Positions 1 through 9,800 of a stretch of 20,360 nucleotides of DNA are shown here, piece by piece. The notes beneath the pieces are model-generated. The model saw only the letters and a list, made by a program, of their open reading frames with translations. It had not been told where the DNA came from and ran no database searches. Where the stretch lies: assembly GCA_964058805.1 (NCBI GenBank), contig CAXKVV010002089.1, positions 1 to 20,360 of the forward strand. Reading direction: 5' to 3'. Origin of the DNA: Schoenoplectus triqueter. Lineage: Eukaryota > Streptophyta > Magnoliopsida > Poales > Cyperaceae. A program made the position numbers and the translations under genes. The first letter of the stretch is position 1. The number at the start of each line of letters is the position of its first letter.

Positions 1-132
1 GCTTATGTACTTTTCAGTCAGCAATTTGACCTCATGTTCTGCCTTTCTTTTCATCTCCATGTTTACTCTATATCCCATCCAGTTTGATGTACCGGAAGGG
101 ATTGTATTTGCTAGTACTGTGAACGCTTCATT
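1..132 (-). CDS. Possible partial exon, unknown protein
   Basis: Read on the minus strand from base 132 down to base 1, there are 44 codons without a stop. The peptide begins NEAFTVLANTIPSG, has a central SNWMGYRVNMEMKRK and ends in KYIS at the window edge. The stretch is clearly less AT-rich than the following 2 kb. It starts directly after an AG preceded by an almost pure T tract (read on the minus strand), as expected of an internal exon. The second half is rich in Lys and Glu (MEMKRKAEHEVKLLTEKY), which suggests an amphipathic helix. I do not recognise the family and assign no function. The opposite strand meets a stop near base 87 in its best frame. A chance open frame or a transposon-gene fragment remains possible, since 132 bases is short. 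Confidence 0.4.
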
Positions 133-150
133 CTTCAAAAAAAAAATATA
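133..150 (-). other. Candidate 3' splice acceptor
   Basis: On the minus strand the bases read as a run of about ten T, then GAAG, then the open frame. A polypyrimidine tract ending in AG just before an open frame is the standard eukaryotic intron 3' end. The AG lies at 134-133, so the exon would start at 132. No branch point can be fixed by eye, because A-rich sequence surrounds it. The call stands or falls with the exon. Confidence 0.35.
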
Positions 151-179
151 TGTGTTATTATACACAAACATAGCGGTTG

Positions 180-545
180 ACTAATATGAAAATATTTATA
201 TTTCGGTCTAAAACCCACACGAGTCAAATTTTATTATAAGATGTTCAAAATTCAAATTTATCATCCTCATTAAATTCTTCGGGATGCAAAAATTTGAGAT
301 GTTTAGAACTTTCTATGTATTTAATTTGAATTTTTCAAAATCAGCCATAAAATAATAATAAATTATTAAATTTTTGTACATCATTTTTAAAGATTTAAAA
401 TAAATACTTAGAAAAATTTAAAAACCCCACATCTTTGTATCTCTCAATATTTTGATATGAATAGTCTAATGAAAATGATAAATTTAAATTTCAGACATGT
501 TACAATAATATTTAAGTCGTATGTACTTTGGACTAATAGTCACTA
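180..545. repeat. Decayed foldback (MITE-like) element
   Basis: The left part carries AAATTTATCAT then CTCATTAAATTC (about 254-280), followed by GGGATGCAAAAATTTGAGATG. The right part contains the imperfect reverse complement: CATCTTTGTATC around 430, then AATGAAAATGATAAATTT near 470-487. The same words, in the same order, form the arms of the better preserved elements at 776-1140 and 1837-2189. The ends are uncertain; GACTAATATG at about 179 and the reverse complement of ATAGTCAC near 536-543 are the outermost matches I can see. No coding capacity is visible, so it would depend on a transposase from elsewhere. Confidence 0.4.
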
Positions 546-775
546 TTGGAAAGTAAAAAATTCTCAAATCAAGTAATTTTCTCTTCAACAAAATAAATGA
601 CAAAAAAATTTCAAAAATATAAAATATTTTCTATAAGAATTTGAGATGGAGAATATATTGAGCAGTTTGAATTAGTCATTGTTAACTTAAAATTTGAGAT
701 TTTTAACGCATTGCACGGACGCATCCTTACAATGCGTTGCATTTCAAACATCCAATATGGAGTAAAACTAACATA
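546..775. other. AT-rich spacer with one small hairpin
   Basis: No gene, RNA or recognisable element is visible here. The only structured item is a 9-bp perfect inverted repeat, AACGCATTG at 705-713 and CAATGCGTT at 730-738, with a 16-base loop. It is locally GC-rich against an AT-rich background, so it may be the remnant end of a mobile element, but I cannot assign it to a family. Confidence 0.3.
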
Positions 776-1140
776 CTCCTAGAAGTACGGAGTCTTTTCG
801 TGCTTCTAACTCAAAAAATACATCAAATCATCTCTAAATTTTGATTTATCATGCGCATTAAATTTTATATAAAAAGAACTCGTGATACAGAAATTTGAGG
901 TACTTTTAGTTTTTTAAGTCACTATTTTTATTTTTTTTAATTATCTTTAAAAATATTTAATATTTGTACATCATTTTTAAAAATAAAAAACAGTGACTTA
1001 TAAAATTTGAAACATCCCAATTTTTTGTATCCCACGAGGTTTTCATATAAAAAATTTAATTAGCATGATAAATCAAAGTTTGAAAATAATTTGATATATT
1101 TTTTGAGTTAGGAGCACAGAATGACTCTATGCTCCTAGAT
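776..1140. repeat. Foldback (MITE-like) element, family 1
   Basis: The two halves are imperfect reverse complements over almost the full length. The left arm runs from CTCCTAGAAGTACGGAGTC through CTAACTCAAAAAATACATC. The right arm ends TTTTTTGAGTTAGGAGCAC, then GACTCTATGCTCCTAG. The inner arms pair TTTATCATGCGCATTAAATT (from about 845) with AATTTAATTAGCATGATAAA (about 1056-1075). There is no open frame. The right end abuts a TA microsatellite at 1142. By eye the arms agree at very roughly 80%, so this copy is older than the one at 1837-2189. Confidence 0.7.
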
Positions 1141-1141
1141 G

Positions 1142-1158
1142 TATATATATATATATAT
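1142..1158. repeat. TA microsatellite
   Basis: A run of alternating T and A separates the right end of the family-1 foldback element from the left end of the 1162-1444 foldback element. TA runs are common insertion targets for MITE-type elements, and runs like this one border several elements here. Confidence 0.85.
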
Positions 1159-1161
1159 GTT

Positions 1162-1444
1162 GGGATCCCTTGACAATGGGTTATTTTGCCAATCTTGACA
1201 ATGTATCTTTAGATAAATATGAAAGAATCTTAAAAATGAAAATGTCTATCAATCTACAAGTAAAAGAACATGAAATTTTTAAGATTTTTTTAAGTTTGAA
1301 ATCACATGAAATTTAAAACACTATCAATCTACAAGTAAAAGAACATATCTACAAGGTTTTTTCATTTTAAGATTTTTTTTATATTTATTTAAGAATTCAT
1401 TGTCAAGATTATCAAAGTAACCCATTGCCAAGTGATCACTGCCC
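1162..1444. repeat. Foldback (MITE-like) element, family 2
   Basis: The left arm contains TTGACAATGGGTTATTTTGC followed by CAATCTTGACAATG (1162-1203). The right arm contains CATTGTCAAGATTATCAAAG then TAACCCATTGCCAAG (1398-1444), its near reverse complement. Pairing continues weakly inward to about 1244 and 1355 (ATCTTAAAAATGAAAA against TTTTCATTTTAAGATT). The arms differ from those of the neighbouring family. A 26-bp direct repeat, beginning CTATCAATCTACAAG, occurs at 1246-1271 and again at 1321-1346 inside the element. TA runs flank both ends, and no coding frame is present. Confidence 0.7.
1246..1346. repeat. Internal 26-bp direct repeat pair
   Basis: Identical 26-base copies lie at 1246-1271 and 1321-1346, 75 bases apart start to start, both inside the family-2 foldback element. 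Both are followed within a few dozen bases by AT-rich sequence, and ACATGAAATTT also recurs between them. This suggests a small internal duplication after the element formed. Confidence 0.85.
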
Positions 1445-1449
1445 TATAC

Positions 1450-1474
1450 ATATATATATATATATATATATATA
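1450..1474. repeat. TA microsatellite
   Basis: An uninterrupted alternating AT run of about 25 bases. It sits between the right end of the 1162-1444 element and the left end of the next foldback element, and probably served as insertion target for one or both. Confidence 0.9.
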
Positions 1475-1826
1475 GTAAACTAGCATAATCTTTGGAGTAT
1501 GAAGTCCATTCGTGCTCCCCACTAAAAAATATCAATAAATTCTTTATATTAAATCTTATAGATATAAAAATTTCTATGTTTAAAGTTTCAGAAGTGTTTG
1601 TTTAAGTAACTTATTTTTATATACAAAGTTTGATTATTTTAAATTCATCTTTAAAATATGAAATAAATATTTGTGAAACTCCATAAGTAGTAAATTTTTG
1701 TATCACATAATATTTTGATATAAAAAAATATTTTGAGAGAAATCAAAATTTAAAGGTAATTAAATAGGTTTTTGTGTTAGGAATGCAGACAGACTCTGTT
1801 GCTTTTAGAAGCACCTTAGTTTTACT
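1475..1826. repeat. Decayed foldback element, family 1
   Basis: The left end reads TAGTAAACTAG, then TTTGGAGTATGAAGTCC and TTCGTGCTCC. The right end, read as its reverse complement, gives TAGTAAAACTAAGGTGCTTC then AGAGTCTGTCTGCATTCC, so the ends are recognisable but degraded inverted repeats. GTATCACATAATATTTTGAT near 1700 matches the equivalent arm of the 776-1140 element (TTGTATCCCACGAGG then TTTTCATAT). No coding frame is visible. Both sides carry TATATA. Confidence 0.5.
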
Positions 1827-1836
1827 ATATATATGA

Positions 1837-2189
1837 GTAAAAATACCGTGAGCTTAACTCAAAAAGTATATCAAATCATTTCTAAATTTTAGTTTATCAT
1901 TCTCATTAAATTCTTTATATGAAAATCTTGTGGGATGCAAAATTTTGGAGCGTTTTGAGATTTTTAAGTCATAGTTTTTAATTTTTGAAAATCAACTCTA
2001 AAATAATAATAAAATATTTAATGCTTAAACATCATTTTCAAAAATTAAAAACGACAACTTAAAAATCTCAAAACGCTCCAAATTTTTTTTATCCCATAAG
2101 ATTTTCATATAAAGAATTTAATGAACTTGATAAATTAAAATTTAGAGATGATTTGATATATTTTTGAGTTAAGCTCACGGTATCTTTAC
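1837..2189. repeat. Well preserved 353-bp foldback MITE
   Basis: Left arm 1837-1991 and right arm 2035-2189 are 155 bases each and about 90% complementary by eye, with a 43-base AT-rich loop. The left end reads GTAAAAATACCGTGAGCTTA; the right end is GAGTTAAGCTCACGGTATC then TTTAC. Inner landmarks are GGAGCGTTTTGAGATTTTTA on the left and its exact reverse complement on the right. TATATATAT occurs just outside both ends (1826-1834 and 2190-2198) and may be a 9-bp target duplication, although a TA-rich target makes this hard to prove. There is no coding frame. It is the youngest-looking foldback element in the window and lies only about 110 bp from the satellite edge. Confidence 0.8.
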
Positions 2190-2300
2190 TATATATATTT
2201 ATATAAGCTACGATACTATGCGTAGCACGTATGACTCATATGCTACGGATTATTTCTCCATCTTCAAAGTTTAGATAGTTGATCCGACCGGTCAAAATAT
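2190..2300. other. Junction between MITE and satellite
   Basis: About 110 bases of mixed composition with no gene. A small hairpin, CGTAGCA (2221-2227) with TGCTACG (2241-2247), is visible, and GCTACG near 2207-2212 can compete for the same pairing. The sequence changes to satellite within a few bases: TTTTCAT (2301-2307) and then CGCCCGGACTCG (2311 onward) already match the monomer, with a short part missing between them. Confidence 0.6.
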
Positions 2301-3184
2301 TTTTCATATGCGCCCGGACTCGTTTTCGGCGGTACCGAGGGCGTCGGGTCCCGTTTTCAAGTTTTGCGCGCCCGACTCGTTTTCGGCGGTACCCAGGGCG
2401 TCGGGTCCCGTTTTCATGTTTTGCGCGCCCGGACTCATTTTCGGCGGTACCGAGGGCGTCGCGTCCCGTTTTCATTTCTTGCGCGCCCCGACTCGTTTTC
2501 GGCGGTACCGAGGGCGTGCGGTCCTTTTTTCATGTTTTGCGCGCCCGGACTCGTTTTCGGCGGTACCGAGGGCGTCTTGTCCCATTTTCATGTTTTGCGC
2601 CCCCGGACACGTTTTCAGCGGTACCGAGGGACTCGGGTCCCGTTTTCAAGATTTGCGCGCCCGGACTCGTTTTCGACGGTACCGAGGGCCTCGGGTCCCG
2701 TTTTCAGGTTTTACGCGCCCAGACTCGTTTTCGGCGGTACCGAGGGCGTCGGGTCCCGTTTCCATGTTTTGCGCGCCCGGACTTGCTTTTGGCGGTACCG
2801 AGGGCGTCGTGTCCCGTTTCCATTTCTTGCGCGCCCCGACTCGTTTTCGGCGGTACCGAGGGCGTGCGGTCCCTTTTTCATGTTTTGCGCGCCCGGACTC
2901 GTTTTCGGCGGTACCAAGGGCGTCTTGTCCCATTTTCATGTTTTGCGCCCCCGGACACGTTTTCGGTGGTACCGAGGGCCTCGGGTTCGGTTTTCAAGAT
3001 TTGCGCGCTCGGACTAATTTTCGACGGTACGGAGGGCGTCGGGTCCCGTTTTCATGTTTTGCGCGCCCGGACTCGTTTCCGGCGGTATCGGGGGCGTCGG
3101 ATCCCGTTTTGAAGATTTGCGCGCCCGGACTCGTTTTCGGCGGTACCGAGGGCGTCGGGTCCCGTTTTCATGTTTTGCGCGCCC

Positions 3185-3234
3185 CGGCTCGTTTTCGGCA
3201 GTACTGAGTGCGTCGCGTCCCGTTTTGCGGGCCC
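3185..3234 (+). repeat. 50-bp monomer (8-bp deletion), first copy
   Basis: This unit reads TACTGAGTGCGTCGCGTCCC, then GTTTTGCGGGCCC, and lacks eight bases between two GTTTT words of the consensus. That is the product expected from slippage between short direct repeats. It carries the companion changes ACTGAGTG and GTCGCGTCC seen in all other 50-bp units. It is the most divergent of the five and lies about 9 kb from the next one. Confidence 0.9.
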
Positions 3235-3657
3235 AGAATTATTTGCGGCGGTACCGAGGGCGTCGGGTCCCGTTTCCATGTTTTGCACGCCCCGACTCAT
3301 TTTCGGCGGTACCGGGGGCGTCGGGTCCCGTTTTCAAGATTTGCGCGCCCATACTCGTTTTCGGCGGTACCGAGGGCGTCGGGTCCCGTTTTCATGTCTT
3401 GCGCGCCCCGACTCGTTTTTGGCGGTACCGAGGGCGTCGGGTCCCGTTTTCATGTTGTGCGCGCCCGGACTCGTTTTCGGCGGTACCGAGGGCGTCGGGA
3501 CCCGTTTTCAAGTTTTGCGCGCCCGGATTCGTTTTCGGCGGTACCGGGGGCGTCGGGTCCCGTTTTCAAGATTTGTGCGCCCGGACTCGTTTTCGACGGT
3601 ACAGAGGGCGTCGGGTCCCGTTTTCATGTTTTGCGCGCCGGGACTCGTTTTCATTGG

Positions 3658-3805
3658 TACCGAGGGCGTCGGGTCCCGTTTCCATGTTTTGCGCGCCCGG
3701 ACTTGCTTTCGGCGGTACCGAGGGCGTCGGGTCCCGTTTCCATGTTTTGCGCGCCCGGACTTGCTTTCGGCGGTACCGAGGGCGTCGGGTCCCGTTTCCA
3801 TGTTT
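3658..3805 (+). repeat. Local run of near-identical monomers
   Basis: Consecutive units share the rare combination CCCGTTTCCATG and GGACTTGCTTTCGG. The copies near 3690 and 3748 are the same over a full monomer. This is a small-scale one-unit duplication and shows that homogenisation also acts between neighbours. Confidence 0.75.
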
Positions 3806-6800
3806 TGCCCGCCCCGATTCGTTTTCGACGGTACCGAGGGCGTCGGGTCCCGTTTTCATTTTTTGCACGCCCGGACTCGTTTTCGGCGGTACCGAGGGCG
3901 TCGAGACCCGTTTTCAAGTTTTGCGCGCCCGGACTCGTTTTCGGCGGTACCGAGGGCCTCGGGTTCCGTTTTCAAGATTTGCGCGCACAGACTCATTTTC
4001 GGCGGTACCGAGGGCGTCGGGTCCCGTTTCCATGTTTTGCGCGCCCGGACTCATTTTCGGCGGTACCGAGGGCGTCGGGACCCGTTTTCAAGTTTTGCGC
4101 GCCAAGACTCGTTTTCGGCGGTACCGAGGGCCTCGGATTCCGTTTTCAAGATTTGCGCGCTCGGACTCATTTTCGGCGGTACCGAGGGCGTCGGGTCCCG
4201 TTTCCATGTTTTGCGCGCCCGGATTCGTTTTCGGCGGTACCGGGGGCGTCGGGTCCCGTTTTCAAGATTTGCGCACCCGGACTCGTTTTCGACGGTACGG
4301 AGGGCGTCGGGTCCCGTTTTCATGTTTTGCGCGCCCGGACTCGTTTTCGGCGGTACCGAGGGCGTCGGGTCCCGTTTTCATATTTTGCGCGCCCGGACTC
4401 GTTTTCGACGGTACCGAGGGCGTCGGGTCCCGTTTTCATGTTTTGCGCGCCCGGACTCGTTTTCGGCGGTACCGAGGGCGTCGGGTCCCGTTTTCATGTC
4501 TTGCGCGACCCGACTCATTTTCGACGGTACCGAGGAAGTGCGGTCCCTTTTTCATGTTTTGCGCGCCCGGACTCGTTTTCGGCGGTACCGAGGGCGTCCT
4601 GTCCCATTTTCATGTTTTGCGCTCCCGGACACGTTTTCGGCGGTACCGAGGGACTCGGGTCCCGTTTTCAAGATTTGCGCGCCCGGACTCGTTTTCGACG
4701 GTACCGAGGGCCTCGGGTCCCGTTTTCAGGTTTTGCGCGCCCGGACTCGTTTTCGGCGGTACCGAGGGCGTCGGGTCCCGTTTCCATGTTTTGCCCCCCG
4801 GACACGTTTTCGGCGGTACCGAGGGCGTCGGGACCCGTTTTCAAGTTTTGCGCGCCCGGACTCGTTTCGGCGGTACCGAGGGCCTCGGGTCCCGTTTTCA
4901 AGATTTGCGCGCTCGGACTCATTTTCGGCGGTACCGAGGGCGTCGGGTCCCGTTTTTATGTTTTGCGCGCCCGGACTCATTTTCGGCGGTACCGAGGGCG
5001 TCGGGTATTTTTTTCATGTTTTGCGCGCCCGGACTCGTTTTCGGCGGTACCGAGGGCGTCGGGTCCCGTTTTCTTGTCTTGCGCGCCCCGACTCGTTTTC
5101 GGCGGTTCCGAGGGCGTGCGGTCCCTTTTTCATGTTTTGCGCGCCCGGACTCGTTTTCGGCGATACCGATGGCGTCTTGTCCCATTTTCATGTTTTGCGC
5201 TCCCGGACACGTTTTCGGCGGTACCGAGGGACTCGGGTCCCGTTTTCAAGATTTGCACGCCCAGACTCGTTTTCGACGGTACCGAGGGCCTCGGGTCCCG
5301 TTTTCAGGTTTTGCGCGCCCCGACTCGTTTTTGGCGGTACCGAGGGCGTCGGGTCCCGTTTCCATGTTTTGCGCGCCCGGACATGCTTTGGGTGGTACCG
5401 AGGGCGTCGGGTCCCGTTTCCATGTTTTGGCCGCCCCGATTCGTTTTCGGCGGTACCGAGGGCGTCGGGTCCCGTTTTCATGTTTTGCGCGCCCGGACTC
5501 GTTTTCGGCGGTACGGAGGGCGTCGGGACCCGTTTTCAAGTTTTGCGCGCCCGGACTCGTTTTCGACGGTACCGAGGGCGTCGGGTCCCGTTTTCATGTT
5601 TTGCGCGCTCGGACTCGTTTCCGGCGGTACCGAGGGCGTCGGGTCCCGTTTTCATGTTTTGCGCGCCCGGACTCGTTTTCGGCGGAACCGAGGGCGTCGG
5701 GTCCCGTTTTCATGTTGTGCGCGCCCGGACTCGTTTTCGGCGGTACCGAGGGCGTCTTGTCCCATTTTCATGTTTTGCGCTCCCGGACACGTTTTCGGCG
5801 GTACCGAGGGACTCGGGTCCCTGTTTTCAAGATTTGCGCGCCCAGACTCGTTTTCGACGGTACCGAGGGCCTCGGGTCCCGTTTTCAGGTTTTGCGCGCC
5901 CCGACTCGTTTTTGGCGGTACCGAGGGCGTCGGGTCCCGTTTCCATGTTTTGCGCGCCCAGACATGCTTTGGGCGGTACCGAGGGCGTCGGGTCCCGTTT
6001 CCATGTTTTGCCCGTCCCGAATCGTTTTCGGCGGTACCGAGGGCGTCGGGTCCCGTTTTCATGTTTTGCTCGCCCGGACTCGTTTTCGGCGGTACGGAGG
6101 GCATCGGGACCCGTTTTCAAGTTTTGCGCGCCCGGACTCATTTTCGACGGTACCGAGGGCGTCGGGTCCCGTTTTCATGTTTTGCGCGCCCGGACTCGTT
6201 TCCGGCGGTACCGAGGGCGTCGGGTCCCATTTTCATGTTTTGCGCGCCCGGACTCGTTTCCGGCGGTACCGGGGACGTCGACTCCCGTTTTCAAGATTTG
6301 CGCGCCCGGACTCGTTTTCGGCGGTACCGAGGGCGTCGGGTCCCGTTTTCATGTTTTGCGCGCCCGGACTCGTTTCCGGCGGTACCGGGGGCGTCGAATC
6401 CCGTTTTCAAGATTTGCGCGCCCGGACTCGTTTTCGGCGGTACCGAGGGCGTCGGGTCCCTTTTTCATGTTTTGCGCGCCCGGACTCGTTTTCGACGGTA
6501 CCGAGGGCCTCGGGTCCCGTTTTCACGTTTTGCGCGCCCCGACTCGTTTTTGGCGGTACCGAGGGCGTCGGGTCCCGTTTCCATGTTTTGCGCGCCCGGA
6601 CATGCTTTTGGCGGTACCGAGGGCGTCGGGTCCCGTTTCCATGTTTTGCCCGCCCCGATTCGTTTTCGGAGGTAACGAGGGCGTCGGGTCCCGTTTTCAT
6701 GTTTTGCGCGCCCGGACTCATTTTCGGCGGTACGGAGGGCGTCGGGACCCGTTTTCAAGTTTTGCGCGCCCGGACTCGTTTTGGACGGTACCGAGGGCGT

Positions 6801-9800
6801 CGGGTCCCGTTTTCTTGTTTTGCGCGCCCGGACTCGTTTCCGGCGGTACCGAGGGCGTCGGGTCCCGTTTTCATGTTTTGCGCGCCCGGACTCGTTTCCG
6901 GCGGTACCGGGGGCGTCGACTCCCGTTTTCAAGATTTGCGCGCCCGGACTCGTTTTCGGCGGTACCGAGGGCGTCGGGTCCCGTTTTCATGTTTTGCGCG
7001 CCCGGACTCCTTTCCGGCGGTACCGGGGGCGTCGAATCCCGTTTTCAAGATTTGCGCGCCCGGACTCGTTTTCGGCGGTACCGAGGGCGTCGGGTCCCTT
7101 TTTCATGTTTTGCGCTCCCGGACTCGTTTTCGACGGTACCGAGGGCGTCGGGTCCCGTTATCATGTTATGCGCGCCCGGACTCGTTTTCGGCGGTACCGA
7201 GGGCGTCGGGTATCTTTTTCTTGTTTTGCGCGCCCGGACTCGTTTTCGACGGTACCGAGGGCCTCGGGTCCCGTTTTCAAGATTTGCGCGTCCGAACTTA
7301 TTTTCGGCGGTACCGAGGGCATCGTGTCCCTTTTCATGTTTTGTGCGCCCGGACTCATTTTCGGCGGTACCGTGGGCGTCGGGTCCCGTTTTCATGTTTT
7401 GCGCGCCCGGAATCGTTTTCGGCGGTACCGAGGGCGCCGGGTATCATTTCCATGTTTTGCGCGCCCGAACTCGTTTTCAGCGGTACCGAGGTCCTCGGGT
7501 CCCGTTTTCAAGATTTGCGCGCTCGGACTCATTTTCGGCGGTACTGAGGGCGTCGGGTCCCGCTTTCATGTTTTGCGCTCCCGGACACGTTTTCGGCGGT
7601 ACCGAGGGACTCGTGTCCCGTTTTCAAGATTTGCCCGCCCGACCTCGTTTTCGACGGTACCGAGGGCCTCGGGTCCCGTTTCCAACATTTGCGCGCCCGG
7701 ACTCGTTTTCGGCGGTACCGAGGGCGTCGGGTCCCGTTTTCAAGTTTTGCGCGCCCGGACTCGTTTTCGGCCGTACTGAGGTCGTCGGGTCCCGTTTTCA
7801 TGTTTTGCTCGCCCGGACTCGTTTTCTGCGGTACCGAGGGCGTCGGGTCCCGTTTTCATGTTTTGCACGCCCGGACTCGTTTTCGGCGGTACCGGGGGCG
7901 TCGGGTCCCGTTTTCAAGTTTTGCGCGCCCGGACTCGTTTTCGGCGGTACCAAGGGCGTCGGGTCCCGTTTCCATGTTTTGCGCGCCCGGACTCGTTTTC
8001 GGCGGTACCGAGGGCGTCGGGTATCTTTTTCAGGTTTTGCGCGCAAGGACTCGTTTTCGTCGGTACCGAGGGCGTCGGGTCCCGTTTCCATGTTTTGCCC
8101 GCCCCGATTCGTTTTCGGCGGTACCGAGGGCGTCGGGTCCCGTTTTCATGTTTTGCGCGCCCGGACTCGTTTTCGGCCGTACCGAGGGCGTCGGGACCCG
8201 TTTTCAATTTTTGCGCGCCCGGAATCTTTTTCGGCCGTACCGAGGGCCTCGGGTCCCGTTTTCATGATTTGCGCGCTCGGACTCATTTTCGGCGGTACCG
8301 AGGGCGTCGGGTCCTATTTTTATGTTTTGCGCGCCCGGATTCATTTTCGGCGGTACCGAGGGCGTCGGGTATCTTTTTCATGTTTTGCGCGCCCGGACTC
8401 GTTTTCGGCGGTACCGAGGGCGTCGGGTCCCGTTTTCAACTTTTGCGCGCCCGGACTCGTTTTCGGCGGTACCGAGGGCGTCGGGTCCCGTTTTCAAGTT
8501 TTGCACGCCCGGACTCGTTTTCGGCGGTACCGATGGTGTCGGGTATCTTTTTCATGTTTTGCGCGCCCGGACTCGTTTTCGACGGTACCGAGGGCGTCGG
8601 GTCCCGTTTTCATGATTTGCGCGGCCGAACTCGTTTTCGGCGGTACCGGGGGACTCGGGTCCCGTTTTCAAGATTTGCGCGCCCGGACTCGTTTTCGACG
8701 GTGCTGACGGCCTCGGGTCCCGTTTTCATGTTTTGCGCGCCCGGATTCATTTTCGGCGGTACCGAGGGCGTCGGGTCCCGTTTTCATGTCTTGCGCGCCC
8801 CGACTCGTTTTCGGCGGTACCGAGGGCGTCGGGTCCCGTTTTCATGTTGTTTGCGCGCTCAGACTCATTTTCGGCGGTACCGAGGGCGTCGGGTCCCGTT
8901 TTTATGTTTTGCGCGCCCGGACTCATTTTCGGCGGAACCGAGGGCGTCGGGTATTTTTTTCATGTTTTGCGCGCCCGGACTCGTTTTCGGCGGTACCGAG
9001 GGCGTCGGGTCCCGTTTTCTTGTCTTGCGCGCCCCGACTCGTTTTCGACGGTAGCGAGGACGTGCGGTCCCTTTTTCATGTTTTGCGCGCCCGGACTCAT
9101 TTTCGGCGGTACCGAGGGCGTCTTGTCCCATTTTCATGTTTTGCGCTCCCGGACACGTTTTCGGCGGTACCGAGGGACTCGGGTCCCGTTTTCAAGATTT
9201 GCGCGCCCCGATTCGTTTTCGGCGGTACCGAGGGCGTCGGGTCCCGTTTCCATGTTTTGCCCGCCCCGATTCGTTTTCGGCGGTACCGAGGGCGTCGGGT
9301 CCCGTTTTCATGTTTTGCGCGCCCGGACTCGTTTTCGGCGGTACGGAGGGCGTCGGGACCCGTTTGCAAGTTTTGCGCGCCCGGACTCGTTTTCGACGGT
9401 ACAGAGGGCGTCGGGTCCCGTTTTCATGTTTTGCGCGCCCGGACTCGTTTCCGGCAATACCGGGGGCGTCGAATCCCGTTTTATAGATTTGCGCGCCCGG
9501 ACTCGTTTTCGGCGGTACCGAGGGCGTCGGGTCCCGTTTTCATGTTTTGCGCGCCCGGACTCGTTTTCGGCGGTACCGAGGGCGTCGGGCCCCGTTACCA
9601 TGTTTTGCGCGCCCGGACTCGTTTTCGACGGTACCGAAGGCGTCGGGTCCCGTTTTCATGTATTGCGCGCCCGGACTCGTTTCCGGCGGTACCGGGGGCG
9701 TCGAATCCCGTTTTAAAGATTTGCGCGCCCGGACTCGTTTTCGGCGGTACCGAGGGCGTCGGGTCCCGTTTTCATGTTTTGCGCGCCCGGACTCGTTTTC

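Noticed and set aside
2207..2247. Transcription terminator-like hairpin CGTAGCA/TGCTACG
   Set aside because: The stem is only 7 bp, has a competing pairing, and no gene precedes it.
3127..3184. Monomer as an ancient dimer of about 29 bp
   Set aside because: CGTTTTC occurs twice per unit, 31 bases apart, but the sequences after it (GGCGGTACC against ATGTTTTGC) do not align, so the similarity is too short to support a dimer origin.
3170..8707. Plus-strand open frame of 1845 codons, and similar ones at 3054-7547, 3208-6675, 12782-16579 and 14403-18116
   Set aside because: All three frames are equally open because the monomer has no plus-strand stop. They overlap one another for kilobases and encode the same cyclic peptide, and they end wherever a chance ACTGAG or CTAA variant occurs. 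No promoter, domain or codon bias is visible.
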